Part shown: positions 1 to 7,831 of the stretch, in pieces
How the letters are laid out: every line of letters begins with the position of its first letter
How positions within the stretch are numbered: position 1 is the stretch's first letter
IMG/VR virus record: IMGVR_UViG_3300037963_007019
Location: 1-43,453 of that record
DNA length: 43,453 bases
Source of the DNA: a virus
Reading direction: 5' to 3' (one strand)
Made by a program: the position numbers and the translations under genes
The notes under the pieces: model-generated
The model's input: only the letters and a program-made list of their open reading frames with translations
Databases searched by the model: none
Told to the model about the DNA's origin: nothing

Positions 1-67
1 TTATATAGTTCTACGTTTTGTTTTGTACTGCATTTAGTAACTGAAATAATGCTTAAAAAAGCCTACT

Positions 68-442
68 CTAAAGAGACTTAATAAAGTTTTTTAAGCTCTT
101 CAGTTGAAGAAGAGCAAAACCTGGTTGCTCCGCTTGTGGTGTTTGCACTTCTTCTATTAACTTATTGATAAATTCTATAACTTCTGAAGCCTCAATTTTA
201 TGTTCTCTTTCTTCTTGTTCTGGGCTAGCAGTTATATTTGATGTTAACCCTCTATTATATAATTCTCCTGCACCACCCTTTACACCTCTTAATGCATAAT
301 ATGGATTAGAAAGTCCTTCAGGATCATCTGGATATCCTTGTCCTAGAACAGGTTTTACTTGTACTTTATATGGAGGGTTCATTCCACTAACCACTCTAAA
401 ATTTTCATATATTTTTTGTAGTTCTTCAAACTCGTTCTTCAT
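68..442 (-). CDS. Hypothetical protein, late gene
   Basis: A 124-residue soluble protein that I do not recognise. It is rich in Glu, Lys and Pro, has no signal peptide or membrane segment, and has amphipathic stretches at both ends (residues 1-15 and 85-120). A late-type octamer (449-456) ends six bases before the ATG, the same layout as the virion genes of this window, so it is probably expressed late and may be a virion or assembly protein. It is divergent from the phosphoribosyltransferase gene. The 67 bases downstream, to the window edge, contain no clear terminator or gene. Confidence 0.7.
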   Translation of the reverse strand: MKNEFEELQKIYENFRVVSGMNPPYKVQVKPVLGQGYPDDPEGLSNPYYALRGVKGGAGELYNRGLTSNITASPEQEEREHKIEASEVIEFINKLIEEVQTPQAEQPGFALLQLKSLKNFIKSL

Positions 443-448
443 CGTATA

Positions 449-456
449 TATTTATT
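449..456 (-). promoter_or_regulatory. Late promoter octamer AATAAATA
   Basis: On the minus strand the octamer AATAAATA ends six bases before the ATG at 442. It matches the T4 late consensus TATAAATA. At this spacing the transcript would start at or next to the start codon. Confidence 0.65.
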
Positions 457-482
457 TGATATTTGTTAAAAAGTACTATAAT
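456..482 (+). promoter_or_regulatory. Sigma70-like promoter with TATAAT six bases before ATG
   Basis: TATAAT at 477-482 is followed by exactly six bases and the ATG at 489. A possible -35 TTGATA lies at 456-461 with a short 15-base spacer. The spacing predicts a leaderless message. Confidence 0.55.
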
Positions 483-488
483 TGTGGT

Positions 489-944
489 ATGGATAGGCAA
501 AAAGTTGAATATGATGTTGTAGGATTTCTAGCGAAATCTTTAGCATTACGATTTAAGATTAATAAGAAAAAATTTACACATGTCATTGGCATCTCTAGAG
601 GGGGTCTTTTACCAGCTAAAATTATTAGTTATGCATTAGAAGCTCAACTACTTTCTTTTGGTATTAGTTCATACGCAGATAGAAAAAAGAAAAAGGATAT
701 AAACATAGTACAGGATATAGATTTTGATAGTATATCTTCAGACAGTAGTATATTAGTAGTTGATGATAAGGTTGATACAGGTGATACTTTAAATTTTGTT
801 AAAAACGAAATTGAACACCGTGGATGTGCGTCATGGACTGTGCGATATGCTACCCTATTTGCAGAGAAGCGCGCTAAAGATAAAGTTGATCATTATGGAA
901 TTTTAGTACCTAATAATACTTGGATAGATTTTCCTTGGGAGTAA
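489..944 (+). CDS. Phosphoribosyltransferase, xanthine/guanine type
   Basis: A 151-residue type I phosphoribosyltransferase, probably for purine salvage (base + PRPP to nucleotide). The PRPP-binding loop is at residues 88-101 (ILVVDDKVDTGDTL), an upstream ISRGG loop is at 35-39, and the C-terminus ends in WIDFPWE, which resembles the end of Gpt-type xanthine-guanine enzymes. The reading frame is open back to 456, but I prefer the ATG at 489 because TATAAT sits exactly six bases before it and the extra residues are not conserved-looking. It precedes the ribonucleotide reductase genes, which fits a nucleotide-supply role. The base specificity is inferred. Confidence 0.8.
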   Translation: MDRQKVEYDVVGFLAKSLALRFKINKKKFTHVIGISRGGLLPAKIISYALEAQLLSFGISSYADRKKKKDINIVQDIDFDSISSDSSILVVDDKVDTGDTLNFVKNEIEHRGCASWTVRYATLFAEKRAKDKVDHYGILVPNNTWIDFPWE

Positions 945-946
945 GT

Positions 947-952
947 TATAAT
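947..952 (+). promoter_or_regulatory. TATAAT element six bases before ATG
   Basis: TATAAT at 947-952 (a second overlapping copy at 952-957) lies six bases before the ATG at 959. I see no convincing -35. It is one of six genes in the window with the same TATAAT-N6-ATG layout. Confidence 0.5.
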
Positions 953-958
953 ATAATT

Positions 959-1321
959 ATGTCTGATAGAAAAGTAAGATGTATTGTTACGGGGAGTAGT
1001 TATACGTTTGGTAAGGACTATTACGAAAAAAAGGTTAAAGAGTATCAAGATATAGAAACTCTCAAAAAATACTTTATAACACGTAAGGCTAAAAACTATT
1101 TGTATAAAGGGTATTCTATTCAAGAGATTAGAAATATTTTAAATGTTACTGAAGAAGATTTACCTGGAGAGGATTCTCAAGATATTAAAGATCTTATAGA
1201 CTATCATAAAATACAGAGTAGCGCTCACAATAAAAAGATTTCAAAAACTCTTAACTTTGCTACACATAAATCTGATATCGAGGTGTCAGAGTTCATAAAT
1301 ACTATAAGAGATTATGAATAA
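959..1321 (+). CDS. Conserved-looking hypothetical protein
   Basis: A 120-residue soluble, charged, mostly helical protein. The N-terminus has a short beta segment with an IVTG..YTF motif (about residues 8-15). A region with a GYSIQEIRNILNV segment (about 50-62) looks like a small helical, perhaps helix-turn-helix, module, but I cannot assign a function. The frame is open from 920; the ATG at 959 is preferred because TATAAT precedes it at the window's standard six-base distance. Its stop overlaps the start of the next gene, so the two are probably co-translated. Confidence 0.65.
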   Translation: MSDRKVRCIVTGSSYTFGKDYYEKKVKEYQDIETLKKYFITRKAKNYLYKGYSIQEIRNILNVTEEDLPGEDSQDIKDLIDYHKIQSSAHNKKISKTLNFATHKSDIEVSEFINTIRDYE

Positions 1322-1541
1322 GAGAATTTTTACCGTACAGCAGGGATCAAATACGACAGTTAAAGTATTTGATGGAACAACAGGGTCATTATATAGAGTT
1401 ATAGCAGTTGGGGGTACTATAGTTTCTCCTCCATATGTCTCTGGACATACTGTAGCTGTTACGGTAGAACATGGCGGTAAGCGATTTGCAAAAACGTTTA
1501 CTCTTCCTGGTGGTGGTTTAGCTTCAACAATGCCTCTATAA
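1314..1541 (+). CDS. Small beta-rich hypothetical protein
   Basis: A 75-residue protein made almost entirely of alternating hydrophobic and polar residues with Gly/Thr/Val turns, so it is probably a small all-beta domain. It has no signal peptide and no catalytic motif that I recognise. The ATG overlaps the end of the preceding gene by eight bases, and nrdB follows after 15 bases, so it lies inside a transcription unit leading into ribonucleotide reductase. Function unknown. Confidence 0.6.
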   Translation: MNKRIFTVQQGSNTTVKVFDGTTGSLYRVIAVGGTIVSPPYVSGHTVAVTVEHGGKRFAKTFTLPGGGLASTMPL

Positions 1542-1543
1542 TT

Positions 1544-1548
1544 AAGGA
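1544..1548 (+). promoter_or_regulatory. Shine-Dalgarno site of nrdB
   Basis: AAGGA lies eight bases before the nrdB ATG at 1557. This is one of the few clear ribosome binding sites in the window, where most starts have none. Confidence 0.6.
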
Positions 1549-1556
1549 ATACAACC

Positions 1557-2534
1557 ATGAATAATATTTTTACGGAACAACTGTCTAGAAAACCAAACCT
1601 TTATCCATGGACTGAGCAGTTTATGGAATCTATGCACAACGGATTTTGGACTGATAAGGAGTTTAGTTTTAAGTCCGACATCCAACAGTTTAAAACAGAA
1701 CTTACAGAACAAGAGCAGGAGATTATTGTACGAACTCTATCAGCAATAGGGCAAATAGAGGTTGCTGTTAAGACCTTTTGGGCTAAGCTTGGGGAAAATT
1801 TACCCCACCCTTCTTTACAAGATTTAGGGTACGTTATGGCTAATACCGAAGTTATTCATAATAATGCTTATGAAAGACTTCTACGTCTCTTAGATCTTGA
1901 AGATATTTTTGAGGAAAATTTAAAGCTAGAATGGATACAGGGTAGGGTAAAATACTTAAGAAAATATACTCATAAATTTTATAAAGATAGTAAAAAGCAA
2001 TACTTATATGCTTTATGTTTGTTTACTCTTTTTGTAGAAAATGTATCTCTATTTAGCCAGTTTTATATTATAAATTGGTTTGCTAGATTTAAAAACGTAC
2101 TTAAAGATACTGATCAGCAAGTAAAATATACTCGCAATGAAGAAAATATTCATGCTTTAGTTGGTATAAAAATTATTAATACTATACGTGAAGAGTTACC
2201 GGAATTATTTGATGAGGAATTAGAAGCAAGAATCGTGCACGAAGCTGAAGAAGCTTATAAAGCGGAAAGCAGAATAGTTGATTGGATGATAAATGGTATT
2301 CATGAACCTGGTTTATCTGCTCCTGTTGTTAAAGAGTTTATAAAAAACAGAATTAATGAATCTCTTAAACAAATAAAATTTAAGCCTGTTTTTGATATTG
2401 ATAATTCACTCCTCGATAGTACAATGTGGTTCGAAGAAGAGTTACTCGGTAACAATATGACCGATTTCTTCCATACGAGACCTGTTGAATATTCTAAGAA
2501 AAATCAGTCTTTTAGTGAAGCTGATCTTTTTTAG
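1557..2534 (+). CDS. nrdB: Class I ribonucleotide reductase small subunit NrdB
   Basis: A 325-residue ferritin-like R2 subunit that generates the tyrosyl radical used by NrdA to reduce ribonucleotides. Visible metal ligands are E98 and H101 (TEVIH), E161 (VENVS) and E196 and H199 (EENIH); the first ligand is probably E68. Y105 sits four residues after H101, the spacing of the radical tyrosine in E. coli NrdB, so this looks like a tyrosyl-radical enzyme. It is shorter than the roughly 375-residue bacterial proteins but complete. It is paired with nrdA 37 bases downstream. It supplies dNTPs for phage replication in the cytoplasm. Confidence 0.96.
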   Translation: MNNIFTEQLSRKPNLYPWTEQFMESMHNGFWTDKEFSFKSDIQQFKTELTEQEQEIIVRTLSAIGQIEVAVKTFWAKLGENLPHPSLQDLGYVMANTEVIHNNAYERLLRLLDLEDIFEENLKLEWIQGRVKYLRKYTHKFYKDSKKQYLYALCLFTLFVENVSLFSQFYIINWFARFKNVLKDTDQQVKYTRNEENIHALVGIKIINTIREELPELFDEELEARIVHEAEEAYKAESRIVDWMINGIHEPGLSAPVVKEFIKNRINESLKQIKFKPVFDIDNSLLDSTMWFEEELLGNNMTDFFHTRPVEYSKKNQSFSEADLF

Positions 2535-2571
2535 TATTATTATTAATTAATTACTATATATATAAAAGAGT

Positions 2572-4218
2572 ATGAGTGAGATTTATTGGCTAAACCAAGA
2601 TTCAAGAAAATTTTTAGCACGGGGTTATCTTTTTAAAGATGAGACTCCGGAGCAGAGAATGCAAGATATTGCAGATGCTGCTGAAAAATATTTAAATATA
2701 TCTGGTTTTAGCAATAAATTTTTAAATTATTTACATGAAGGATTTTATTCATTATCATCACCAATTTGGTCTAATTTCGGCAGAGATAGGGGGTTACCTA
2801 TTTCTTGTTTTGGCTCTTATATCCCTGATGATATGGAGCAGATTTTATATAAAGTAGCAGAGGTCGGTACTATGTCTAAAGTAGGCGGAGGTACTTCAGG
2901 CTATTTTGGAGATATAAGAGAAAGAGGTGCACCTATATCTTCTGGTGGTACTGCTACTGGTGTTCATCCTCAACTTACAGTATTCGAATCGCTAACTAAC
3001 TATGTTAGTCAAAGTAACGTACGCAGAGGCTCTTTCGCTGCTTATTTACCAGTTGATCATCCTGATATTGAAGAGTTTTTACGTATAAAATCTGAAGGAG
3101 ACGCTATCCAAGACTTATCAATTGGTGTCTGTATTACAGACGAATGGATGGAATCAATGCTCGGTGGGGATACTTCTAAAAGAAGTATATGGGGTAAGAT
3201 AATAAAAAAGCGTTACGAATCTGGTTACCCTTATATTTTCTTTACTGATACAGCTAATAATAACGCTCCACAAGTATATAAAGATAAAAACAAGAAAATA
3301 CATGCATCTAATCTATGTACTGAAATATTTCTTTCTTCCTGTGATGATGAATCGTTTGTATGTGATTTATCCTCTTTAAATTTAACACAGTGGGATAAAA
3401 TTAAAGATACCGATGCTATTGAAACACTGGTTTATTTTTTAGATGCTGTAATGGAGGAGTTTATTGAAAAAACGGAGGCAGTGCCTCACATGGAGGCTCC
3501 TAGGAAGTTTGCTATGTCTCAGCGTGCTTTAGGTGTTGGGGTTTTAGGGTGGCATACATACTTACAACAAAAGCGTATAGCATTCGAGTCTATGGAAGCT
3601 AAGTTTTTAAACTCAGGTATATTTGAAACTATTAAAGAAAAAACTAATAAAGCTTCAGAAGAACTTGCTGCTTTATTTGGAGAGCCTGAACTGTTAAAGG
3701 GATATAATAAACGTAATTCTACATTAGTAGCTATAGCACCTACAACTTCTTCAAGCTTTATACTAGGTCAAGTTAGTCCAAGTATTGAGCCTTTAAATAG
3801 TAATTACTTTACTAAAGATTTAGCTAAGGGTAAATTTACCTTTAAAAATCCTGAATTAGTAAAATTACTTAAAGAAAAGGATAAAAACAATAGAGAAACT
3901 TGGAGAAGTATTCTAGTTAAAGGTGGTAGTGTTCAACATTTAAAATTTTTAACTGAAAATGAAAAGGACATATTTAAAACGTTTGGGGAAATTTCACAAA
4001 AAGAAATTATTATTCAGGCCGCGGCCCGTCAAAAATATATTGATCAAGGTCAATCTCTTAATTTAATGATACCACCTAACACTAGGCCTAAAGAGGTTAA
4101 CGAATTATTAACATTTGCCTGGCAACAAGGCATTAAGTCGTTATACTATCAAAGATCAGCTAACCCTGCTCAAGAGCTAGCTAGATCCATATTAACATGT
4201 GCATCGTGCGAAGGATAA
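2572..4218 (+). CDS. nrdA: Class I ribonucleotide reductase large subunit NrdA
   Basis: A 548-residue catalytic subunit. Key residues are present: the active-site pair C79 (SCFGSY) and C264 (VCDLSSLNL), the N247-C249-E251 core (NLCTE) with the thiyl-radical cysteine, the radical-transfer tyrosines Y525-Y526, and a C-terminal redox pair C543/C546 (CASC). It lacks about 200 residues compared with E. coli NrdA, including the N-terminal ATP-cone. Allosteric dATP shut-off is therefore probably missing, as is common in phage enzymes. TATAAA lies five bases before the ATG. It pairs with nrdB just upstream. Confidence 0.96.
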   Translation: MSEIYWLNQDSRKFLARGYLFKDETPEQRMQDIADAAEKYLNISGFSNKFLNYLHEGFYSLSSPIWSNFGRDRGLPISCFGSYIPDDMEQILYKVAEVGTMSKVGGGTSGYFGDIRERGAPISSGGTATGVHPQLTVFESLTNYVSQSNVRRGSFAAYLPVDHPDIEEFLRIKSEGDAIQDLSIGVCITDEWMESMLGGDTSKRSIWGKIIKKRYESGYPYIFFTDTANNNAPQVYKDKNKKIHASNLCTEIFLSSCDDESFVCDLSSLNLTQWDKIKDTDAIETLVYFLDAVMEEFIEKTEAVPHMEAPRKFAMSQRALGVGVLGWHTYLQQKRIAFESMEAKFLNSGIFETIKEKTNKASEELAALFGEPELLKGYNKRNSTLVAIAPTTSSSFILGQVSPSIEPLNSNYFTKDLAKGKFTFKNPELVKLLKEKDKNNRETWRSILVKGGSVQHLKFLTENEKDIFKTFGEISQKEIIIQAAARQKYIDQGQSLNLMIPPNTRPKEVNELLTFAWQQGIKSLYYQRSANPAQELARSILTCASCEG

Positions 4219-4226
4219 CATAAATA
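4219..4226 (+). promoter_or_regulatory. Late promoter octamer CATAAATA
   Basis: CATAAATA overlaps the end of the nrdA region and ends six bases before the ATG at 4233. It could give the GAF-like gene its own late transcript. Confidence 0.55.
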
Positions 4227-4232
4227 TACTAT

Positions 4233-4820
4233 ATGGATAATATATTTACAGTTATTAACACTGGTATCGCAGGCCTTGTAGGTATACTAGTTATAATTGT
4301 AAGAGCGCATATAAACAAGAAAAAAGAAGATCCTATTAGAAACCAAAATATTATTGATGATAATGTCATAGCAGCCTTAAACTATATAAAGAAAGAACTA
4401 AGAGCAGATAGAGTATTAATCCAAGAGTTTCATAACGGCGGAAAATATTATTCTGGTAACTCACAGCATAAGCTTTCAATAACTTATGAAGTTTGTGGGA
4501 AGGGTATATCTTCTATTTTTAGAAAATTTCAAAACGTAAGAGTAACAGCTCTATGTGATATAATTAAAAGAACTATACATAAGAAAAGCTTTTTAATGCA
4601 ATGTAAAGATGACGATTGTCCATTTATTCATGACTTAAAACAATATGGAGTTAATAGCATAGCATATGGTGTTCTTAAAACACTAACTGATAGAACAATG
4701 GGATTATTATCTATACAGTATATAAAGAGAGATAAAAAAACAATGACAGAGAGAGAAAGAGAAATTATTGATAAACAAAGAAAAATAATTTCAGGGTATT
4801 TAGTATCCCACGATTTTTAA
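4233..4820 (+). CDS. Membrane-anchored GAF-like domain protein
   Basis: A 195-residue protein with an N-terminal membrane helix (about residues 6-24), a basic KKK stop-transfer patch, and a cytoplasmic domain (about 40-195). The domain has a GAF-like pattern: a leading helix, RVLIQEFHNGG, a central variable segment, a GLLSIQY strand, then a closing helix ending ISGYL. GAF folds bind small ligands, including cyclic nucleotides, or act as dimerising sensors. I see no output domain, so signalling would be through partners or membrane localisation. A late octamer precedes it and the ClpP-like gene follows after three bases. The fold call is by pattern only. Confidence 0.55.
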   Translation: MDNIFTVINTGIAGLVGILVIIVRAHINKKKEDPIRNQNIIDDNVIAALNYIKKELRADRVLIQEFHNGGKYYSGNSQHKLSITYEVCGKGISSIFRKFQNVRVTALCDIIKRTIHKKSFLMQCKDDDCPFIHDLKQYGVNSIAYGVLKTLTDRTMGLLSIQYIKRDKKTMTEREREIIDKQRKIISGYLVSHDF

Positions 4821-4823
4821 AAT

Positions 4824-5444
4824 ATGAAATGGAAATATAATAACTCTTCTGAAGAAGAGGGAAAAGAAAAAGAGCCAGTACAGTTTGTTGTAAGTGCAAA
4901 TCAAACAGGGGGAAATGTAACTAGAGTAAGTGAGAATAATGTTTATTTTTATGGAGATATTCTAGAATCTAATGCTCTCGAACTTAATTCAATATTACAT
5001 GATTTAGATAAGAAGCTTAGTATTACACAGAACTTTCTAGATGTAAAACCACATATTAATTTAAGAATTAACTCCTATGGTGGTTCTTTATTTGCTGGAT
5101 TAGCTACTGTTGATTGTATTAGAAATTTAAATTGCGAAGTTCATTCGTATATAGAAGGAGCTGCTGCTTCTGCTGCTACTATAATTTCTGTAGTTTGTGA
5201 TAAAAGGTATATCGGAAAATATTCTAAAATGTTAATTCATCAACTTTCATCTATGGCCTATGGTAAATACACAGAGCTAGAAGATGATATGATAAATAAT
5301 ACTCACTTAATGGAGACTATAAAAGCTATATATAAGGAATATACTAAAGTACCTATGAGAAAGCTTAATGAAATTCTAAAGCATGATTTATGGTTTGATG
5401 CAGATACATGTCAAGAATTAGGTTTAGTCGACTTTATTCAATAA
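4824..5444 (+). CDS. ClpP-like serine protease
   Basis: A 206-residue protein of the ClpP/crotonase-fold protease family. The oxyanion region INSYGGSL is at 82-89, the nucleophile is S116 in GAAASAA, H139 is in MLIHQ and the likely acid is D188. The S-H-D spacing (23 and 49 residues) is close to that of E. coli ClpP (25 and 49). A charged N-terminal extension of about 25 residues precedes the core. No Clp ATPase is in the window, so it may use a host ATPase or act alone. The dedicated prohead protease gp21 is encoded elsewhere here, so this is not needed for capsid maturation. Its end overlaps the convergent spike gene by 11 bases. Confidence 0.9.
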   Translation: MKWKYNNSSEEEGKEKEPVQFVVSANQTGGNVTRVSENNVYFYGDILESNALELNSILHDLDKKLSITQNFLDVKPHINLRINSYGGSLFAGLATVDCIRNLNCEVHSYIEGAAASAATIISVVCDKRYIGKYSKMLIHQLSSMAYGKYTELEDDMINNTHLMETIKAIYKEYTKVPMRKLNEILKHDLWFDADTCQELGLVDFIQ

Positions 5445-7053
5445 CCGTCTGTGTTTGTTGAACACCTAAAGGTCTTTTTCTTTCATTACGAACTTCAAGA
5501 GCTTGAGTGGAATAGCCATTAGTATTAATACCTTCTCTAGTAGCAACATCTCTTACATCAGTATTAGAGTTCATTAAACGTAAAGGAATATTATTAAAAT
5601 GGTGTGAATGGGGGTAATTTACTATTAGATCATCTAAAGGTAAAGCATATACTGGGAAATAGCTTCCTCCTATTTCAGTTTCAGCAATAAGCAATCTTCT
5701 AGGTAAATCAGTATTAAATCTACCATATAATAAAGTATCTTCTGTTTCTTGTATTTCTATAGGAGCAGTTACATGATGTACAAATAATTCTCCTTCAGCA
5801 TATACTCCTCCAGCAGAAGTAATATTATTTTTTACCCCTAAACCTGGCTCTATAAAAACCTGTTTGTTAGACCTTATTTGAACACCAGGATGACCATCAT
5901 TACCTACCCCAGCTATTTCTACATTCGAATTACTAGATATAGATACACCTGATTTACCGGTTATATTTACCTTTTCGCCTATAATTTTATTTGATGTTCC
6001 AGCTATCTCTACTGAGCCCGTGCTCTTGAGCTGTACTCCTCCGGAACCTACTAAAACGTTATATTTATTACCTACAGTAAGAGTATAGTTTCCAGCTGGA
6101 AAATTCATATTATTATCAACTTCTTCAACATGAGGAGCAGCTCCTACGTTAACAAAAGTTAAATTTTTACCTACTACTACTTCCTGAGGTTGCGATCTAC
6201 CTTTAGGATCAATTCTTACAGATGGATAGTCGTTAAAAGCAGCTCCAACTGTTTGGGTTTTATTTCTTTTTGTAAAATCAATTATATCACCACCATTACC
6301 AGTTTTCTGCTCTATTAAGTTTAAATCGTCTTGAAGTTTTTTTATAGTTTCAGGCAACTCTTCATGCTCCGGAGTAGGAGCCCAATCACCGTCTTCAGTT
6401 GCAGCGTTCTTTTCAAAACCTTCTTCGTATACTACATTACCTTTTGGTACATCTTCTAATGGATCCGGTTGTTTAGTTTCTGGAGTTTTACCTTTAAGAG
6501 GCGTTACAGGGGTATAACTTACAACCTCATCAACACTAGAATCTCTTTTAGGAATAGGACCGTAATTTTCAAATACATATTCTGGTACAGCAATATCCTG
6601 ATTTAATGTTGAATTATCACCCCTACTACCTTCTTTGTTTGTTGCATCTCCATTAGGAAACGACGTACCTCCACGTTGAATTTGAAACTTTGAATTAGCT
6701 TTAGCTACAGGTTCGTACGTACTTTTCCATAAATTAATTTGATCAAGCTCGTCTTGATCTTTAAAACCTTTCAATGAGTAAGTATTTTCTACCACTCTTT
6801 CTATTTTATCCTTTCCTGTAAACGTACTTTTAGTTTTACCAGTTGATTCAAAACTATCATTTATAGTAGTTATCTGCTTATTATTTGTAGCTAACTCACT
6901 ATTAACTAAATTATTTAAAGTAATATTAGATCCACTATATTGAGATATTTTTATTTCCTCTCTATCTGTAGAGTTATTAACATCAATAGACGCACCTCTT
7001 TGATTGAATATTGACTTATTTCTATATTCGTTGTGTTCTTGTTTTTTACTCAT
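5434..7053 (-). CDS. Baseplate spike beta-helix protein (gp5 C-terminal-like)
   Basis: A 539-residue structural protein. Residues 1-240 are low-complexity and polar, with many Asn, Thr, Pro and Glu residues. From about 290 there are repeated short beta strands of the VEIAG / KVNITG / GVQIRS type, the pattern of the triple-stranded beta-helix in the T4 gp5 C-terminal needle. It directly follows, with an eight-base overlap, the OB-fold hub gene. The two together match a gp5 that has been split and has lost the lysozyme domain in between. The beta-helix call is by repeat pattern. It probably forms part of the membrane-piercing spike. Confidence 0.7.
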   Translation of the reverse strand: MSKKQEHNEYRNKSIFNQRGASIDVNNSTDREEIKISQYSGSNITLNNLVNSELATNNKQITTINDSFESTGKTKSTFTGKDKIERVVENTYSLKGFKDQDELDQINLWKSTYEPVAKANSKFQIQRGGTSFPNGDATNKEGSRGDNSTLNQDIAVPEYVFENYGPIPKRDSSVDEVVSYTPVTPLKGKTPETKQPDPLEDVPKGNVVYEEGFEKNAATEDGDWAPTPEHEELPETIKKLQDDLNLIEQKTGNGGDIIDFTKRNKTQTVGAAFNDYPSVRIDPKGRSQPQEVVVGKNLTFVNVGAAPHVEEVDNNMNFPAGNYTLTVGNKYNVLVGSGGVQLKSTGSVEIAGTSNKIIGEKVNITGKSGVSISSNSNVEIAGVGNDGHPGVQIRSNKQVFIEPGLGVKNNITSAGGVYAEGELFVHHVTAPIEIQETEDTLLYGRFNTDLPRRLLIAETEIGGSYFPVYALPLDDLIVNYPHSHHFNNIPLRLMNSNTDVRDVATREGINTNGYSTQALEVRNERKRPLGVQQTQTVIE

Positions 7054-7783
7054 CTTCCTTCTTTAAGTTTTCAAATATACCAGGATAGTCAAAAGTTTGT
7101 TGATCTTCATTATCTGAATCTGTCATTAAAACAGTTTGTCTGAAGTCTACTCTACTACCTATATATACAGGGAAGTTAATATCTCCACGGTAATGAAATA
7201 TCCAAACTTGAGAACCTACTGCAGGTACTCCAAAAACTCCTTTAGCTTTATTTGAATGCTTACTAGGTCTATATTGAAGACTATAAGGATTATTATTTCC
7301 ACTAAAACCAGCTAACGGGTCTGCAAATGCATCTAAAACACTATTGTTCAAAGTCTCATATAAATACGATGGACCAAAACTACCATCTGATGAATTTGGT
7401 GGTTCTGTATTATTAGTTTCAAATTCGCTTTCATAATTAGTATCAGATATAACTGCTAACTCCTCCGGTGATTGATATCTTGCTATTCCAGATTCTCCAA
7501 ATATAGGAAAACAAGGCTCAGCATAAGGTAAAAATTTTGATATTTCTTCGAACACTTTAGCATCTTTCCATACATCAGTTTCGTTATTTGTACCAGGAAA
7601 TCTTATGTTAAAAGACTTATATTCCTTTAACCAGTCTTCTAAAGGCTGGTTAGATAGCTCAGGAATGTAAACTTTTACTCTATATAATTTTTGAGGATCC
7701 CAGTTTTTTACCACTATACCTCTATAAAAGTTAGTATCATTTCTTTTATATTCTTTAGCGTTATTTGAACCTCTTACAAACAT
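7046..7783 (-). CDS. Baseplate hub OB-fold protein (gp5 N-terminal-like)
   Basis: A 245-residue hub protein. The N-terminal segment FYRGIVVKNWDPQKLYRVKV and a later GVFGVPAVGSQVWIF segment followed by FPVYIGS match the opening and closing strands of the OB-fold in T4 gp5. There is no lysozyme domain, so this half only supplies the hub connection. A late octamer ends six bases before the ATG, and its stop overlaps the beta-helix gene by eight bases, which suggests the two products are made together for one spike. Confidence 0.8.
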   Translation of the reverse strand: MFVRGSNNAKEYKRNDTNFYRGIVVKNWDPQKLYRVKVYIPELSNQPLEDWLKEYKSFNIRFPGTNNETDVWKDAKVFEEISKFLPYAEPCFPIFGESGIARYQSPEELAVISDTNYESEFETNNTEPPNSSDGSFGPSYLYETLNNSVLDAFADPLAGFSGNNNPYSLQYRPSKHSNKAKGVFGVPAVGSQVWIFHYRGDINFPVYIGSRVDFRQTVLMTDSDNEDQQTFDYPGIFENLKKEDE

Positions 7784-7789
7784 TGTATA

Positions 7790-7797
7790 TATTTATC
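7790..7797 (-). promoter_or_regulatory. Late promoter octamer GATAAATA
   Basis: Minus-strand GATAAATA ends six bases before the ATG at 7783, driving the split gp5 pair. It is back to back with a TATAAT element for the plus-strand gene. Confidence 0.65.
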
Positions 7798-7819
7798 CTT
7801 GATTCTTAATTATAACACT

Positions 7820-7825
7820 TATAAT
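7820..7825 (+). promoter_or_regulatory. TATAAT element six bases before ATG
   Basis: TATAAT lies exactly six bases before the ATG at 7832, predicting a leaderless transcript for the transglycosylase-like gene. Confidence 0.5.
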
Positions 7826-7831
7826 AATGTT

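Noticed and set aside
51-62. Palindrome GCTTAAAAAAGC after the first minus-strand gene as a terminator
   Set aside because: The stem is only four pairs and no T run follows; too weak compared with the two clear terminators in the window.
893-1123. 76-residue minus-strand frame
   Set aside because: It lies opposite two plus-strand genes, with no promoter box at the usual spacing; a shadow.
1286-1558. 90-residue minus-strand frame
   Set aside because: Mirror of the small beta-rich gene and composed of its complement codons; no start signal.
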